Origin: Bacteroidota bacterium
GTDB lineage: Bacteria > Bacteroidota > Bacteroidia > Chitinophagales > Chitinophagaceae
DNA length: 5,770 bases
Assembly: GCA_023386855.1 (NCBI GenBank)
Contig: JAEWIW010000013.1
Coordinates: 1-5,770 of the forward strand
Direction: 5' to 3'
Below, piece after piece: positions 5,241 to 5,770 of this stretch. The stretch's first letter is position 1. Every line of letters begins with the position of its first letter. A program made the position numbers and the translations under genes. The notes under the pieces were generated by a model. That model did not search any database. It was not told the DNA's origin and worked only from the letters and a program-made list of their open reading frames with translations.

Positions 5241-5770
5241 ATGGAGAACAACCAGGCAAACAATATTTACCAGGCGCTGGCCAAAGCCCTTGGACTGGCC
5301 GTATTGATCATCATCCTGCTATGGCTTTTATCAAAGATCATAAGTGCAATTCTCTTGCTCATCTTTGCAATAGTGCTCGCCATCATAATTAATGCGCCTG
5401 TATCAAAGCTTCAAAATAAGGGAATGAAGCGAGGGTGGGCATGCCTCATCGTATTTGGTGCAATCGTAGTGTTTCTTACCCTGCTGGGCTTGCTGGTATT
5501 TCCAAAGGTCTCTGAACAATTTCAACAACTCATATCTAACCTTCCTTCATATGCTGAAAATCTTTCCAAAAGAGCATCAGACTGGTTTGAAAGTATTCCT
5601 GCCATCGGTAAAAAAATTAACGAGGAAGGATTGAATATTTCTAAATGGATTCCATCCATGCCTGAAACTTTATTGCGCATTGGAAATTATTCCATGTCAA
5701 TCCTGGGAGGCCTGATCATCTTTATCATTTTCGTAAGTATGGTCGTGTATGCTGTTGTGAATCCACGTCC
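5241..5770 (+). CDS. AI-2E/PerM family membrane protein (COG0628), N-terminal half (3'-partial)
   Basis: The frame opens at ATG 5241 and stays open for 176 codons to the window edge. Family members run to about 350 residues, so roughly half is present. Hydrophobic segments lie near 17-34 and 36-51, 66-87, and 153-173. They are separated by a long soluble loop (about 88-150) with amphipathic SEQFQQLISNLPSYAENLSK, the usual order for this family: two early helices, a third, then an extracytoplasmic loop. N51-A-P-V-S-K-L after the second helix is typical, as is the VNPR after the fourth. Members include the autoinducer-2 exporter TqsA, PerM and Na+/H+ antiporters. Nothing here decides the substrate, and AI-2 transport should not be assumed. 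No clear -33/-7 pair was found upstream. The FNR-type palindrome may serve this gene as well. Confidence 0.85.
   Translation, partial: MENNQANNIYQALAKALGLAVLIIILLWLLSKIISAILLLIFAIVLAIIINAPVSKLQNKGMKRGWACLIVFGAIVVFLTLLGLLVFPKVSEQFQQLISNLPSYAENLSKRASDWFESIPAIGKKINEEGLNISKWIPSMPETLLRIGNYSMSILGGLIIFIIFVSMVVYAVVNPR

Overview
The window looks like chromosomal DNA of a member of the Bacteroidota, probably a Chitinophagales- or Sphingobacteriales-like lineage. Starts lack strong Shine-Dalgarno sequences, one gene has a clear Bacteroidota-type promoter (TTG, 18 bases, TAATTTTG), and the TlpA-like lipoprotein is of a type common in this phylum. This placement is an inference; there is no rRNA or other phylogenetic marker here.

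Positions 1-4496 are a plus-strand run with a sulfur theme. In order it holds: the last 25 codons of an upstream gene, perhaps a TsdA-like cytochrome; a Tat-exported SoxB-like dimetal hydrolase (137-1834); two half-size YeeE/YedE-type membrane proteins, one with the GGCTSGH motif (1926-2489) and one with GACPGP (2520-3059); a periplasmic thioredoxin-fold lipoprotein with a WCPPC site (3072-3605); and a phosphosulfolactate synthase (ComA) family enzyme (3708-4496). The middle three genes are 30 and 12 bases apart and are probably cotranscribed. A perfect TGTGA-N6-TCACA palindrome lies 47 bases before the first transporter half. A GC-rich repeat hairpin (3613-3655) separates the lipoprotein gene from comA, and a 22-bp direct repeat duplicates the 3' end of comA.

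Positions 4566-5770 look unrelated to sulfur. A small Rossmann-fold protein on the minus strand (4566-5078) converges on comA. It is divergent from an AI-2E/PerM-type membrane protein that runs off the right edge (5241-5770). The 162-base region between them holds a convincing minus-strand promoter and a perfect FNR-type palindrome (TTGAT-N4-ATCAA).

The working model, which is inference, is that the cell takes up or exchanges thiosulfate or sulfane sulfur through the split YeeE pair, processes it in the periplasm with the SoxB-like enzyme and the thioredoxin-like protein, and may capture sulfite on phosphoenolpyruvate through the ComA homologue. The most interesting points are the SoxB branch with altered signature motifs, the linkage of ComA to thiosulfate genes, and the two exact CRP/FNR-type operators.
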